Both the position numbers and the translations under genes were made by a program. Shown in pieces: positions 21,549 to 31,369 of a DNA stretch of 49,673 nucleotides; the stretch's first letter is position 1; the number at the start of each line of letters is the position of its first letter. The notes beneath the pieces were generated by a model. That model made no database searches. It was not told where the DNA came from and saw nothing but the letters and a program-made list of their open reading frames with translations. The DNA comes from a virus, in IMG/VR virus record IMGVR_UViG_3300005617_000229, positions 1 through 49,673 of that record; one strand, written 5' to 3'.

Positions 21549-21935
21549 TTACCGCCGTTCCGGTATCTGTTCGATGTGCGACCGCTCCGCCTCGGTTCGA
21601 TCGTCCGGCGCAATCTGGCCGATCCGCCGACTCTCGTTCGCGTCGGACTGCTCGCCGAGTTTCAGCGCGTTGCCGGTCTTCACTTCCTGATGCACCTGCT
21701 CGACGGCGGCGATGATGGTGTCGCGTCCCGCTGTCGCGCGCTGCACTTCCACGAGGTTCTGAACGTGCTCGCGGTGGCTGATGAATCCGCGCACGACGGT
21801 GGCCGCCACCGGGACAAGCGACACGATCAAAGCCATGATGATGTGCTCGGCGGGTGCTGCCCACCACGGGGCGATTGGAGCATTCGCGGTGATGACTACG
21901 AACGCTCCGAATTGGATTATGGTGAGAAGGATCAC
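21549..21935 (-). CDS. membrane protein, holin candidate
   Basis: 128 residues with two membrane spans (about residues 2-20 and 33-52), followed by a charged helical tail. The size and layout resemble phage holins with a cytoplasmic tail. It overlaps the upstream gene by 4 bases. The real holin could equally be the gene at 20434 or 22376; sequence alone does not decide. Confidence 0.65.
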   Translation of the reverse strand: MILLTIIQFGAFVVITANAPIAPWWAAPAEHIIMALIVSLVPVAATVVRGFISHREHVQNLVEVQRATAGRDTIIAAVEQVHQEVKTGNALKLGEQSDANESRRIGQIAPDDRTEAERSHIEQIPERR

Positions 21936-22363
21936 GGCGTCACAGGATAGCGCCCGTTCGCATCGATGGCCGGAATCGTGTAGCCATCCTCGCGCATCTC
22001 ATGCTCTGCGATCGCGGTGTAGAACGCGACGATCTTGTCACGCCACGCGCGGAGGTTGGCGCAACTCGCGTCGGCCTTGCCTGCTCCGCCTTCGTGACCG
22101 CGTAGCGTGTCGCGCATCTTCCGCATCGCCTTCGCCCAATCGCACGCTTCGTAGCTGATGTCGATGACACTCTGCGTCTGGCCCTCCTCCTCGATGTACT
22201 CCTTCGCGAGTTGGAACGTGTCACACATCGCTTCGATCGACGTGCCGAGCAGAGCTGCTTCCTCTTTCAGCCGAAGCGGAAAGTCCCCCGCGATGATGGC
22301 ATTCGCCTCCGCCGTGACTGCGCCGTAGTAGTCGATGACAACCTTGCAAGCTGCTCCGCCCAT
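21932..22363 (-). CDS. hypothetical helical protein, 143 residues
   Basis: Ribosome site GAAGGAGAGAGATC precedes the ATG. It is almost all helical, with scattered cysteines (MCDTFQLAKEYIEEE, ACDWAKAMRKMRDTL, SCANLRAWRDKIVAFY). No catalytic motif was seen. It may be a virion or lysis-associated protein because of its position. Confidence 0.7.
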   Translation of the reverse strand: MGGAACKVVIDYYGAVTAEANAIIAGDFPLRLKEEAALLGTSIEAMCDTFQLAKEYIEEEGQTQSVIDISYEACDWAKAMRKMRDTLRGHEGGAGKADASCANLRAWRDKIVAFYTAIAEHEMREDGYTIPAIDANGRYPVTP

Positions 22364-22375
22364 GATCTCTCTCCT

Positions 22376-22699
22376 TCAGGGTTTCTTCTGTTCGCCTTCC
22401 AGTTTAGCAAGGCGGTCCCGAATCTGCTGGTTAATCTGGACCTGCGTCTTGTTGTCGCCCTTCAGGTCCGCGACATCGGATCGGAGTTGGGCGATCTGCT
22501 CTGTCTTGTGTGCTGCGTCGTCACGAAGGGCTTGGATGCCGCCGTTGATGGTGGAGAGCTGGTTTGAGATGTAGCCGAGGAACGCGAGCAGTAGGCCGCA
22601 GAGCGTCATCCATGTTCGTGGATCGGCCCAAGCGCTCGGCTTGTCGCTCTCGCGGCGACCGGAGCCGCTACGTTCGATCCGCTCCTCGCGCTCTTCCAT
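22376..22699 (-). CDS. membrane-anchored coiled-coil protein, possible lysis protein
   Basis: 107 residues: a charged cytoplasmic start, one membrane span (MTLCGLLLAFLGYI at about 31-44), then a long coiled coil (QALRDDAAHKTEQIAQLRSDVADLKGD). This is the shape of phage inner-membrane spanins and XhlA-like lysis proteins, but no family match was found. GGAGGGTAATGC precedes the ATG. Confidence 0.7.
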   Translation of the reverse strand: MEEREERIERSGSGRRESDKPSAWADPRTWMTLCGLLLAFLGYISNQLSTINGGIQALRDDAAHKTEQIAQLRSDVADLKGDNKTQVQINQQIRDRLAKLEGEQKKP

Positions 22700-22738
22700 G
22701 CATTACCCTCCGCTGCGGGACATAGTGCCATAGAAATC

Positions 22739-22897
22739 TCAGCCAGATTGCCCGGTCTTCTTGTTGACGAAGAGCAGTCGCCCTCCCGGTTTGATGCGCT
22801 TCGCCTTCTCCATCGCCGCTAACCATGCGCGGATAGATGTGTCGAAGGTGCCGCTGTCTTTCGGAAGCTTAACGTCCTGTTCCCGCGATGGCGTCAT
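22739..22897 (-). CDS. short protein overlapping an internal virion gene, 52 residues
   Basis: An ATG frame that overlaps the end of the large upstream gene by 29 bases. The product (WLAAMEKAKRIKPGGRLLFVNKKTG in its second half) looks like a folded small domain and fills the otherwise empty 22742-22868. A later in-frame ATG could also serve as start. Confidence 0.5.
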   Translation of the reverse strand: MTPSREQDVKLPKDSGTFDTSIRAWLAAMEKAKRIKPGGRLLFVNKKTGQSG

Positions 22898-24326
22898 TGG
22901 TCACCTTCTGAACATGAAACGGAACCGGAACATGCGACCCGTCAGGATTCACGTAGACGGCGGCATAGTCTTGCATGGTTTGATGGCGCGCAACAGGGTC
23001 AGTGGGTAGCGACGAGACGAGTTTATGCAGTGCCTCGTCGTGACCGTAGGCATCTTCCAGACCCACCCCGCCAAGAACGCGCGCGGCGATCGTCGTGACC
23101 ATTCCGAAGTCTCCGGCTTGCATTGCTTTTCCGAGAGAGGTTTTCACGACACCCGAAGTTGTACGCCAAAGCGGAGACTGTACGACGCTCTTCACGACGA
23201 GAGGCGCTTCCGCCGCTGTCACGATTCCCGATCCAATCTCGGCTCCGAGTGCGGCTCCGGCTGGCCCGCCGAGCATGAAGCCGACTCCGCCACCAACGCT
23301 ACCACCAGCCGCGGGACCGAACGCCGCCTTCGCCATCCTCCACCAGTCAGTGACGGCAGGAGGGATGGAAGAGGCGAGCGCGTCGGCCTGCACTCGTTCG
23401 GGAGTGCGGCGACGAACGATGAAATCCGTTCCGGCATCGGTGATCTGCGCGTCGGGATACTTCGTCTGGAGCGCTTCGAGTTGCTTGTCTGCGGCAGCCG
23501 TCTTAGCGAACTTCTGGACAGGGATGTCGGTCGTTCCGCCTACAGCAGGACCGAGTTGTTTTGCCGGATCGCCGAGGACTTTGCCCTCTCCCGCCAGTTT
23601 CGAGCCGATCGTTTCTGCGAGCGGGCGCATCGGGGCGTCGCGCGGCGCCAGCGCGTCGGCATAGGTTCGCGCTCCGGAGGCTTCCAGCGAGGCACCAGCA
23701 CGCGAACCTGCGCTCTCGATGGCTCCGGCGACTGCGGGATGCGCCATGGCAGCCATTCCGGCGAGTGCCGTGCCCGATTCGACGGCTCCTAGATTCTCGT
23801 CGCGCGTAGGGGCGTTTCCGTGCGCGTAGGCCATAGCCGGACGCGCGGTCTCCAGTGCTGGCCTGCCAATGATCGGAACGGCTCCAGCGTTCTGTTCCGC
23901 CGTTGGGGCCTGTCCGGAGGCGTACGCGCGAGCCGGAGCGGTGACGTCGGCAGCGATACCACCCACTGTTCTCGCGGCTCCGTATCCGCCCATCGTCGCC
24001 ACGTTGAGCGCCCAATCTCTGACCGCCGAGGGGACTTCGGCCATGGAAGTCGGAACGCCTGCGAGGTGCGCTATCCCTTTGCCTGCCGCGCCGAGTACAC
24101 CTCCTGCGCTGATATCACTTTGTCCCGCCGCCGGATCGCCATGCGCCGTAGCGGGCGGATTCTCTTTCCGCATCGCGATCTCGGTGCGCGGATCAAGAGT
24201 CACCCATGAACGGTATTCGGGGTGCTTCGTTATCACTTCCGAGACGAGGTGATCCGTAGGCCAGCTCGCATATTCGGGGAACTTGGCCTTGATCTGCGCC
24301 GCGAACTCGTCAACCGAGTAGGGCAT
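22869..24326 (-). CDS. internal virion / ejection-type protein
   Basis: 485 residues from the ATG at 24326, which shares one base with the previous stop. The first 45 residues contain a short repeated motif (FAAQIKAKFPEYASW, then VITKHPEYRSW), frequent at the start of phage internal virion proteins. The middle is alanine/glycine-rich, and a segment near 340-380 (GGGVGFMLGGPAGAALGAEIGSG) is hydrophobic enough to enter a membrane. This fits a protein ejected with the DNA in podoviruses. No enzyme motif was seen. Confidence 0.7.
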   Translation of the reverse strand: MPYSVDEFAAQIKAKFPEYASWPTDHLVSEVITKHPEYRSWVTLDPRTEIAMRKENPPATAHGDPAAGQSDISAGGVLGAAGKGIAHLAGVPTSMAEVPSAVRDWALNVATMGGYGAARTVGGIAADVTAPARAYASGQAPTAEQNAGAVPIIGRPALETARPAMAYAHGNAPTRDENLGAVESGTALAGMAAMAHPAVAGAIESAGSRAGASLEASGARTYADALAPRDAPMRPLAETIGSKLAGEGKVLGDPAKQLGPAVGGTTDIPVQKFAKTAAADKQLEALQTKYPDAQITDAGTDFIVRRRTPERVQADALASSIPPAVTDWWRMAKAAFGPAAGGSVGGGVGFMLGGPAGAALGAEIGSGIVTAAEAPLVVKSVVQSPLWRTTSGVVKTSLGKAMQAGDFGMVTTIAARVLGGVGLEDAYGHDEALHKLVSSLPTDPVARHQTMQDYAAVYVNPDGSHVPVPFHVQKVTNDAIAGTGR

Positions 24327-25840
24327 CAACGCCCTCCGGGTGGCGTAAGGCCGAGGGGATTACCGCCGGAAGCCGGAGCGGGTGAGCCTCCCGGCGCGGC
24401 GATTGACACGTTCGGCGCGTAGCTATTACCCGCGTTCGTCGCCACGCCAGCCGAAACGATGGAGTTGCGGCGAATGAGAAGGTTCTGCTGCAAGAGGCCG
24501 AGTGCGGCCTGAAGCGTCGGCAACGACCAATTCGTTTGCAGGATGTGCGCAGCCTGCTTCATCGCTTCATCAGTCGGCGAGTTGCCGCCACGGTAGACGA
24601 CGGCGAGCTCCGCCTGCATCTCGACAATCTGCTGATCGAGTTTCGTGGCGATCTGCTGCGCCTGCGGGCCGAGCAGGCCTTGCTTCGCGCCGATGAGTCG
24701 AGCGCTATTCAGAAGCGGGAACCCGCCGCCCTGCCATTCCTTCGCGAGGTTATCGACAAGCGGAATCGATTCGTAGGCGAAATCGACGGCCTGACGGAGC
24801 CGTACCTGTCCCGGCCCGTTCAGCGTCGAGAGGTATTTCTGAGTCGCGGTCCAATCCTGTTCAGCCTTTGCAAGATCGTAATGTTTCTCGCCAAGCGCGG
24901 CTTTAACTGGCCCGGCGATTCTCGCTTCGAGATGTGGCTGTTGGCGGCCGGCAATAATCTCGTCAGCTATTGTGTGCGCCTGATCCTGATTCACGCTTCC
25001 GGCAGGAACGCGCGCGGCAGCCATACCGGCAACCTTAACCTGCGTAGCGTTCGTCATTCCCGTTCGCTTCGTCTCGCCAGCCTGCCGCATCCCCTCGGTC
25101 GTGACTTGCGTCTGCGAGGTGAGGCTGTCGGCGCTTGTCGGCATCGCCGAGGTGGAGCGCGCCTCGAAGTCGCTGACGGCGTTTCCTGACGGCGGCGGAA
25201 CGGCTCGCGAAAGGTCCGGCGTCGGCGTTCCTGCGCTGTCCGGCGCAGCATCGCGGCGCGCAAGGTCCGTTGCCTGCTGCTGCGTAAACATCTGCGGCGT
25301 CGGGAACGCCTGCGCGGGGCCGATCTTGAGCGTCTGTGCGTAGTCGTTCGGATCGGTGCCGCCCGCCGCCGTGCGGCCCGTTGCCGCTGCTGCCTGCACG
25401 TTCGCGTTAAGTCCGGCCTGCCGCTGAGGTGTAAGGATCGGCGCGAGCGTCGCCAGCTTCACGTACGGCATCAGTTCCGGAGGAATTGCCGCAGCCTCCG
25501 CTTTCGCCTGCGTTTCGAGCGCGACGCGCTTTGGATCGTTCTCCGGCAACGACTGAATGGCGTCGTGATAGCTCCCCATCCGATCGATGTATTGCTTCGC
25601 TTCGGCCTTCTTCTGTTCGTCGTTGTAGGTGCGCTCCAGCAGCGCAAACTTATCCTGCGCGTCCTTCAGCGTTCCTTGCTGGTAGCTGGCCGTGTCCTGC
25701 CGCGAGCGTTCCCCAAGCGCGAGTTGTTCGCGTCCAAGCGCGTCCTGCTGATCAGCGCGCCGGTTGGCGTTGTACTGATCGAGGAATTGCCCGATGATCT
25801 GCGGAGCGGGGCTGGGGCCGACTGAGATTACGTTAGGCAT
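24326..25840 (-). CDS. internal virion-type protein, 504 residues
   Basis: A long helical, glutamine- and alanine-rich protein with extended helices (FLDQYNANRRADQQDALGREQLALGERSRQD) and a low-complexity middle and end. It begins beside the stop of the 512-residue gene upstream, and the three large genes 22869-27378 form a set. Such sets in podoviruses encode ejection proteins stored inside the capsid. The assignment rests on composition and position. Confidence 0.65.
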   Translation of the reverse strand: MPNVISVGPSPAPQIIGQFLDQYNANRRADQQDALGREQLALGERSRQDTASYQQGTLKDAQDKFALLERTYNDEQKKAEAKQYIDRMGSYHDAIQSLPENDPKRVALETQAKAEAAAIPPELMPYVKLATLAPILTPQRQAGLNANVQAAAATGRTAAGGTDPNDYAQTLKIGPAQAFPTPQMFTQQQATDLARRDAAPDSAGTPTPDLSRAVPPPSGNAVSDFEARSTSAMPTSADSLTSQTQVTTEGMRQAGETKRTGMTNATQVKVAGMAAARVPAGSVNQDQAHTIADEIIAGRQQPHLEARIAGPVKAALGEKHYDLAKAEQDWTATQKYLSTLNGPGQVRLRQAVDFAYESIPLVDNLAKEWQGGGFPLLNSARLIGAKQGLLGPQAQQIATKLDQQIVEMQAELAVVYRGGNSPTDEAMKQAAHILQTNWSLPTLQAALGLLQQNLLIRRNSIVSAGVATNAGNSYAPNVSIAAPGGSPAPASGGNPLGLTPPGGR

Positions 25841-27378
25841 TACGGTTTAGTCACCACGGTTCCCGGCAGGATTCCGTTAAGGATTCCATTCAGGGAGTTG
25901 AGGTCCATGTTACCCACCCCGAGCAGTCCGAGGATGAACTGCCCGATGTTCTTTTCGCGGTCAACGTTGAGGCCCTGCATGCCGAGCTGGAACTGAAGCT
26001 GCGCGTTCGCCTGCGAAGCCTGCGCGCTCGCGGCGGCAGCGGCATGCGCGGCGGCAGCTTGCAGTGCGGCGGCATCGACGCCCTTTTCTGCGCTGAACAT
26101 CTGGCCCTTCAACTGAAGCTCCGACTGATAGCGCGCGAGCACGTCTCCGGTGTCGATGCCGTACTTCTTCAGCGCGTTGTCCTGATTGTCGAGCCACTTC
26201 TGAAGGTCCGCGTTCGTGTTGACTTGGAACTTCGTCAGATCGGCGTTGAGGTCCGCGACGTACTTCTGCATCCCAGCGGTCGTGCCGAGCGTGATAAGTG
26301 CCGTATTCTGCTGCATCTTCGCGAGGCTCTGTTGCTGAAGGGCGTCGGCCAACTTGCCCGACTGCACGCCGGACAGATCGCTGAGCGCCTGACCTTCATT
26401 CTCGCCGAAGCCGCCGCTTTCGAGCCTGCCGGGAGTGAGTGCCGCCGACGCGCGGAGCTGCTCATCGAGCTTCTGCCGCTGCCGCGCGAACATCGGGTCA
26501 AGCAACTTCTCCACGTCCGGCCCGTTGTTCGATCCAGCTTCCTTCTGAAACATGTCAATAAGCGACTGAATATCGGGCGGCGGAGTTGCTGCCGGTTGTG
26601 TCCCGGCAGGTGGAGTTGCGCCCGGAGGAGTCGTCGAAGGAGGCGGAGTTGCGCCGGGTGGCGCGGTTCCCGGCGGAGTCGTGGCAGGCGGTGCCGTACC
26701 GGGCGGGGTTGCCGTTGGAGATTGAGCGGCTGCCTGCGCTGCCGCGTTCTGTGCCTCGATGATTTGAAAGTTGTTCTGCTCCGTGCGCGGAGCGACGAAT
26801 CCTCCGTTCGGGTCGCCGCCTTGCTGAATAGGGTCGCCTGCGCGATGTCCGGCGAGGTACCAGTCACCGATTGTCAGCCCTTGCGGGAATGCCCGGTATG
26901 CTTCCACGTCGGCTGCGGTGATGTTCGCGAAAGCCGGATTCTGCCACGCGAACGATCGGTACCAGTTCGCGGCGGTCTCGGAATTCTTCATCTCCTCGTC
27001 AGAGGGTTTCGGCATCGGATTCGCGGCGCTCCACTGCTGCGGCGCCGCTTTCGGAGGCGCGACGGCGTGAATGCGCGGATCAGATGGAGTAGTGGCGGGC
27101 GTTGGCGGGACCGGAGTCGTCGGATTTCCCCCGCCGAAAGGATCGCTTCCGATTCCTGAATTCGGAGTACTGGTCGCCAGAGAGCTGACGCGCGGCTGCG
27201 TAACCGGCTGCGGATTCATCGCGTCGTTGAACGCGCTCACATGGTCCAGCACGTCCGTGAATGGGTTCCCATTCTTCCCGGTCTGCGCTGGCATCGGAGT
27301 GAATCCGCCGCCTACCGGCATCGGCTGCGGCGTGCTGTCGGACTGATTAAATCCGAGCATATCTTCGAAGGTCGCCAT
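25840..27378 (-). CDS. internal virion-type protein with proline-rich repeat
   Basis: 512 residues from the ATG at 27378. The N-terminal third is disordered and proline-rich. About residues 235-285 carry an imperfect repeat of TPPGTAPPA/ATPPGT units. The C-terminal half is helical with alanine-rich segments. The repeat and the long helices resemble flexible structural proteins packed in phage heads. No enzyme motif was seen, and start choice is uncertain because no strong ribosome site is present. Confidence 0.65.
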   Translation of the reverse strand: MATFEDMLGFNQSDSTPQPMPVGGGFTPMPAQTGKNGNPFTDVLDHVSAFNDAMNPQPVTQPRVSSLATSTPNSGIGSDPFGGGNPTTPVPPTPATTPSDPRIHAVAPPKAAPQQWSAANPMPKPSDEEMKNSETAANWYRSFAWQNPAFANITAADVEAYRAFPQGLTIGDWYLAGHRAGDPIQQGGDPNGGFVAPRTEQNNFQIIEAQNAAAQAAAQSPTATPPGTAPPATTPPGTAPPGATPPPSTTPPGATPPAGTQPAATPPPDIQSLIDMFQKEAGSNNGPDVEKLLDPMFARQRQKLDEQLRASAALTPGRLESGGFGENEGQALSDLSGVQSGKLADALQQQSLAKMQQNTALITLGTTAGMQKYVADLNADLTKFQVNTNADLQKWLDNQDNALKKYGIDTGDVLARYQSELQLKGQMFSAEKGVDAAALQAAAAHAAAAASAQASQANAQLQFQLGMQGLNVDREKNIGQFILGLLGVGNMDLNSLNGILNGILPGTVVTKP

Positions 27379-27392
27379 TTCGGTCTGTTCGC

Positions 27393-28190
27393 TTACGGCG
27401 CGTAGGTATCGCCGCCGCCCATTGCCGGCGCCGCCGGTACGTTCATCTTCGTTCGGTTCGCGGCGTCGAGCCATGCCTGCTCAGCGGGCGTCGGGTTATC
27501 GACGGACCATTTGCCCGTCGCCGGATCAACCTTGACGCGCTCGGGCGTGATGCCGGGAGGAATGCTCGACACTGCCTGCGACGCTTCAGGAGGGGCGCCC
27601 GAAATCGAAGGCATTTTCCCGAAGTCAATCGTCGGAACCTTCACGCCGCCCATGAAGGCCGGATTGCCGGTCGCGCTGTTCGGCATCTGGAAATCGGGAT
27701 TCAGGCTGTTCAAGCCTTTCAAATACTGCTCGGTATAATTGGACGCGAAATCATAAAGACTTTTCGTCTTATCGAGCCGGTAGGTCTCGGACGGCGAAGG
27801 TGGAACGGGATAGAAGTTCGGGGTCTGATCGGCCTTTTTGAGGCTGTAGATCGCCAGTGCGGCGTTGATGATGTCGCCCCACTTCAGAGATGAACCGAGG
27901 ATGCCCGCGCCGGTTGCGGCTCCGGCTCCAGTGGTGGCCGCCGTTCCTGCTGCCGGTGCGGCGCCCGCTCCCATGTAGGTGTCGATGATGCTGTTTCCGC
28001 TGCCACTGCTGCCGAACGGGAGACCGCCGCCGCCGGGACCGGGAGGTCCAGCTTTCTGCTTTCCGCTCGGGTCAACGACGGGGGATGCGATTGCGCCAGT
28101 TCCGCCGTCGCTGCGCGGCGTGTAGCCCCCGTAACGGATGTTGAGGGGGTCCATCTCGTTGCCATCATCGCCCCACGCATTGTTCGCCAT
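27393..28190 (-). CDS. structural-type protein, 265 residues
   Basis: The start (MANNAWGDDGNEMDPLNIRYGG) and glycine/alanine-rich first 110 residues, with a short span-like segment (WGDIINAALAIYSL), are typical of phage minor virion proteins. A tyrosine-containing helical region follows (LYDFASNYTEQYLKGL). It lies between the tail/stabilisation-type gene and the internal virion set. No family was recognised. Confidence 0.65.
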   Translation of the reverse strand: MANNAWGDDGNEMDPLNIRYGGYTPRSDGGTGAIASPVVDPSGKQKAGPPGPGGGGLPFGSSGSGNSIIDTYMGAGAAPAAGTAATTGAGAATGAGILGSSLKWGDIINAALAIYSLKKADQTPNFYPVPPSPSETYRLDKTKSLYDFASNYTEQYLKGLNSLNPDFQMPNSATGNPAFMGGVKVPTIDFGKMPSISGAPPEASQAVSSIPPGITPERVKVDPATGKWSVDNPTPAEQAWLDAANRTKMNVPAAPAMGGGDTYAP

Positions 28191-28264
28191 CGCGCCACGG
28201 TCTCCGCTGTTACGTGAGCGCCTGCCTCCGAAAGCGAAGTGCGGCTAACGAGCGATAGTGTAAC

Positions 28265-28762
28265 TCAGGTTGCGCGGGCGAGGTTATTCCTGAATGCGTC
28301 GGCTACGGCAGCCGCCTCCTCTGAGGTGGAGTATGAACCTAGGTAATACGTCCTGCTGTTGAAGTGCACCTGCGCCTGATACGGATTGGTTTTGTTGCGT
28401 TTCTGTATGGCGACCCCGAACGGCAACCCTCTCGAAGACGTTATGCCACGTTTCTTTTCGGCCATGTCGCGGGCGTTGTCGAAGAATGTCCCGAGGAACA
28501 AATGTCGGACATTCACGCAGAGCCTCACATCGCACCGATGGAGAACATTCATGCCGTCAGGGATGTCCCCGTACTCAAGCATCCACGCCAGCCGATGCGC
28601 GCGAACGTGCTTCATGTCATCCCGATTGGCGACAAAAGTTCCGTACCCGTGAACGTGGTTAAAGGTTCCCATCCAAAGGATGCACCCGCTGTTCGGCTCG
28701 GGACACGTGAGCCTATCGAATCGTTCGCGCACTGACAACTTCTTGAGATTCCATGGCCCCAT
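28265..28762 (-). CDS. HNH endonuclease with AP2-like DNA-binding end
   Basis: 165 residues from the ATG at 28762, preceded by GAGGTGCAGCAA. The centre is an HNH-type nuclease (CILWMGTFNHVHGYGTF, HRLAWMLEYGDIP, VLHRCDVRLCVNVRHLFLGT). The C-terminal 40 residues (YQAQVHFNSRTYYLGSYSTSEEAAAVADAF) match the AP2-type fold used by phage homing nucleases for DNA contact. Such genes are selfish elements that spread to intact sites in related phages. It is wedged between two structural genes. Confidence 0.88.
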   Translation of the reverse strand: MGPWNLKKLSVRERFDRLTCPEPNSGCILWMGTFNHVHGYGTFVANRDDMKHVRAHRLAWMLEYGDIPDGMNVLHRCDVRLCVNVRHLFLGTFFDNARDMAEKKRGITSSRGLPFGVAIQKRNKTNPYQAQVHFNSRTYYLGSYSTSEEAAAVADAFRNNLARAT

Positions 28763-28772
28763 TTGCTGCACC

Positions 28773-31079
28773 TCATGTTGCGTTAACTTTTGTGCTTTCG
28801 CCCCTATGCACCCTGAGCAGCGCGTCGGCCTTGGAAATCGTCCAGTTGCGGCGTCCGCCTGCACCGGTTCGGCTGATCTTAACGGTAACACTTTCGCCGG
28901 TTGCTGTCACCGGTAGACGAATGCGCGGATTGCCGATCCATGACGTGACGGGGTACCCGCTCGGGGTCGTGTACGTCACTCCGCGATCGTAGGAGTAGGA
29001 GATCGAAAGCGATCCGTTCTGAACCGTTGCAAGGTGAAAGAGGCCCACTTCCAGCAGCGTCGCTTCGTACCTAGCCGCGAACAGCTCGAACGGCTTTGGA
29101 ACGATGTCATTCGCGATGTTCCAAGTGGTCCCGCCACCCGTCACGATCATATCTCCCACGTCGCTCGTCTCATCAAACCGCGTGGTCGCCGCGTCTCCGA
29201 ACGAAACGAGCATGCGATTACTGGTCGGGTCGAAGATCATCGCGCGGACTTCTGCGCTCGTCCCGGTCGGGTTCGTATCGAGGTAGGACCACAATCCGCT
29301 CTGAATCGAGTAGACGTGAATCTTCCCCCTCTGCGTATAGATCCACACGTCTTTGTTTGCGTGATCGATCGCCAAAAGCGGCGCGTTGTACATCGGTTGC
29401 GATTCGACCCAATTGCTGCCGCGCGCGAAGATTTCTTCGAACATGCCCGGAGAATCGATCATCGTCGGTCCCGAGTCCGCGCCGATCTTCATTTTGTAGA
29501 CGTGGTTTTCACCGATCCAGTAGAGATCGTTGTCGCGCGAAACGTCGAGCGCGAGAGGGCCTATGCAGCCGACAGAAAGAGCGGGCGACTCGGGAAGGAT
29601 CGGCTCGAAAGGATCGGCGTTGCCTTTGAAGATCCACATGCCGGAGCGCTTGAAAACGACCTTGCGCCCGTTACTGATGATCGAAGCCGTCGATAGCCCT
29701 GCGATCTCGGTGAGCGGGTACGTGTTGCGGGCGAGAATCTGTTTCGGGTTGCTGATTTCGCTCCAGATTTCGGCGTCGATATTGACGGTCCCGCTTGATG
29801 CTGTCTCCTGGTTATAGAAGGGATATGCGAAGTCGCCGAGCGTAACCTGCTGCCCCCAATTCGCTTTCGCTGGATTGCCGTCTGCTAGGCCGTCCTTGAA
29901 GGAAACATCTACTGGCGCGAGAGTGATTGTTGGCGATGCCGTGTTGAAGAATTTACAGCGGATCGTTGCGGATGCGGCGTTAGTTCGAGCAGGGACCGCG
30001 CCCGTCAAATAGAACGTGTCCGGATCGCTCGATTCTGTTGCGGTTGAAAGAGTCGTTTCGCGCGATGCTAGGACGTTAGAACCTTCGCACGTCCACGTTG
30101 CGCCAACGTCAACCGTCGTCGCTCCCACCGTCGTATTCCATGCTGGCGCGACGAGTCCGCCGGTCCCGGCGACCGTGCACCGGAAAATGTGGCCCGGATC
30201 GGCGCCGTCCCATACGAGGTCGCCCACCGCCCAAGCGGTACCAGCGAAGGTGCCGTGATACCAAGGAGCGAAGTAAAGAATTTCAAGCGTAATCGGCATC
30301 CGATACGCGGCGCTCAGACAGCGGAGAGCGCTGCGCCACGTTACGTTTTGCGGCGTGGCAGATGCAGCCACGTTGACGATTCCGAGGTTCGGTAGATCGG
30401 CGATGCCCGCTCGCTGATAGTAGAAACTGGATGCTGTCGTGGATGTCAAATAGAAACGGCAGACCGTGCCTCCGCTCGCGGCCACGTTTGCTCGCGTGAT
30501 GTTCGTAACTTGCCACCGGAGCGTATCGGTCAGGTTGTAGGCGTTGCCACCAAGGGCAAATTGTGGGGTAACGGTCACGCGCGCGCCCGTCAAAAAAAGA
30601 CGGTCAACGAATGACGTAACCGCTCGCGCGCTGATTGTCGAATTGAACGGCGTCATGCTCAAATTTGTGCCGTCGTAGACCGCCATCGCAGTCGGCACGC
30701 CAGCGCCGTTATCGAAGGCCAGATACAGCTTGCCGAGGATGTTGGTGTAGCCGGTCAGTCGAATCGAGGCGGTTAGGCCCGCGAGGCCGGTTCCGTATCC
30801 AATCCCGTTCGCGTTCTTCGTGTAGAGCTTGTTGTCAAAGCCGTTCGTCGCGACCGTTTTTTGCAGCTCGTTCGTCATGTCCTGCCAGATGGCGAAACCG
30901 CTGACCGCATCGAGCGCGTCGTACACGAACGGCGCGCGGCCTTCGAAACGGTTGGGGCGGATCATGTAGTTTCGGAGGACGGAAACGAAGCCATCAGGCA
31001 GCGTCGAAGGATCGCCCGCCGAGAATTGGCCGCCGAGTTGAACGGGGATCGTGTTGTGCCGCTTGCCCTTCGGTTTCAC
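28773..31079 (-). CDS. large tail/stabilisation-type virion protein
   Basis: 768 residues, beta-rich throughout, with regular strand-loop repeats (for example VFKRSGMWIFKGN, DLYWIGENHVYKMKIG, VWIYTQRGKIHVYS) suggestive of a beta-propeller-like fold. The N terminus has QLGGQFSAGDPSTLPDGFVSVLRNYMIRPNRFEGR, a start pattern seen in podovirus head-completion or tail proteins. It directly follows the adaptor gene, the place where podoviruses encode the P22 gp10- or T7 gp12-like tail protein. The exact role is inferred from order and fold. Confidence 0.65.
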   Translation of the reverse strand: MKPKGKRHNTIPVQLGGQFSAGDPSTLPDGFVSVLRNYMIRPNRFEGRAPFVYDALDAVSGFAIWQDMTNELQKTVATNGFDNKLYTKNANGIGYGTGLAGLTASIRLTGYTNILGKLYLAFDNGAGVPTAMAVYDGTNLSMTPFNSTISARAVTSFVDRLFLTGARVTVTPQFALGGNAYNLTDTLRWQVTNITRANVAASGGTVCRFYLTSTTASSFYYQRAGIADLPNLGIVNVAASATPQNVTWRSALRCLSAAYRMPITLEILYFAPWYHGTFAGTAWAVGDLVWDGADPGHIFRCTVAGTGGLVAPAWNTTVGATTVDVGATWTCEGSNVLASRETTLSTATESSDPDTFYLTGAVPARTNAASATIRCKFFNTASPTITLAPVDVSFKDGLADGNPAKANWGQQVTLGDFAYPFYNQETASSGTVNIDAEIWSEISNPKQILARNTYPLTEIAGLSTASIISNGRKVVFKRSGMWIFKGNADPFEPILPESPALSVGCIGPLALDVSRDNDLYWIGENHVYKMKIGADSGPTMIDSPGMFEEIFARGSNWVESQPMYNAPLLAIDHANKDVWIYTQRGKIHVYSIQSGLWSYLDTNPTGTSAEVRAMIFDPTSNRMLVSFGDAATTRFDETSDVGDMIVTGGGTTWNIANDIVPKPFELFAARYEATLLEVGLFHLATVQNGSLSISYSYDRGVTYTTPSGYPVTSWIGNPRIRLPVTATGESVTVKISRTGAGGRRNWTISKADALLRVHRGESTKVNAT

Positions 31080-31369
31080 TGGATACCAGCTCTCGCCTCG
31101 AATACTCCGGCGTGCGCCGTACGGAACACCATCTGCGTTTCCGATTGCGGGTCATCGGGGTCAATCCACCACCGACTGTCAACCGATGGTTTCACGTGAA
31201 ACATATTCGGGGTAACGCCGAGATCGTGCGCCACGACGACTGCGGCGGCAGCTCCGGCAGCGACAACGGAAACAGGAGTTGACCATCGGATGACGTTCGC
31301 GAGATTCGCCGCTGCCGCAGTGTTGATCTCATCAGCATTCGGCTTGCGGACGAGTGAGCGAAGATTCAT
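31076..31369 (-). CDS. hypothetical virion-type protein, 97 residues
   Basis: Starts in an ATGA overlap with the adaptor gene and ends in one with the large tail gene. An alanine/valine-rich segment (VSVVAAGAAAAVVVAHDLG) is followed by a polar end with RWWIDPDDP. No family was recognised; the position suggests a minor connector or tail protein. Confidence 0.65.
   Translation of the reverse strand: MNLRSLVRKPNADEINTAAAANLANVIRWSTPVSVVAAGAAAAVVVAHDLGVTPNMFHVKPSVDSRWWIDPDDPQSETQMVFRTAHAGVFEARAGIQ

Noticed and set aside
26044-27159. 371-residue + strand frame
   Set aside because: Antisense to the proline-rich structural gene; cysteine/arginine shadow composition.
27735-27740. TATAAT on the + strand
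   Set aside because: It lies inside a - strand gene, with no -35 17 bases upstream and no + strand gene downstream.
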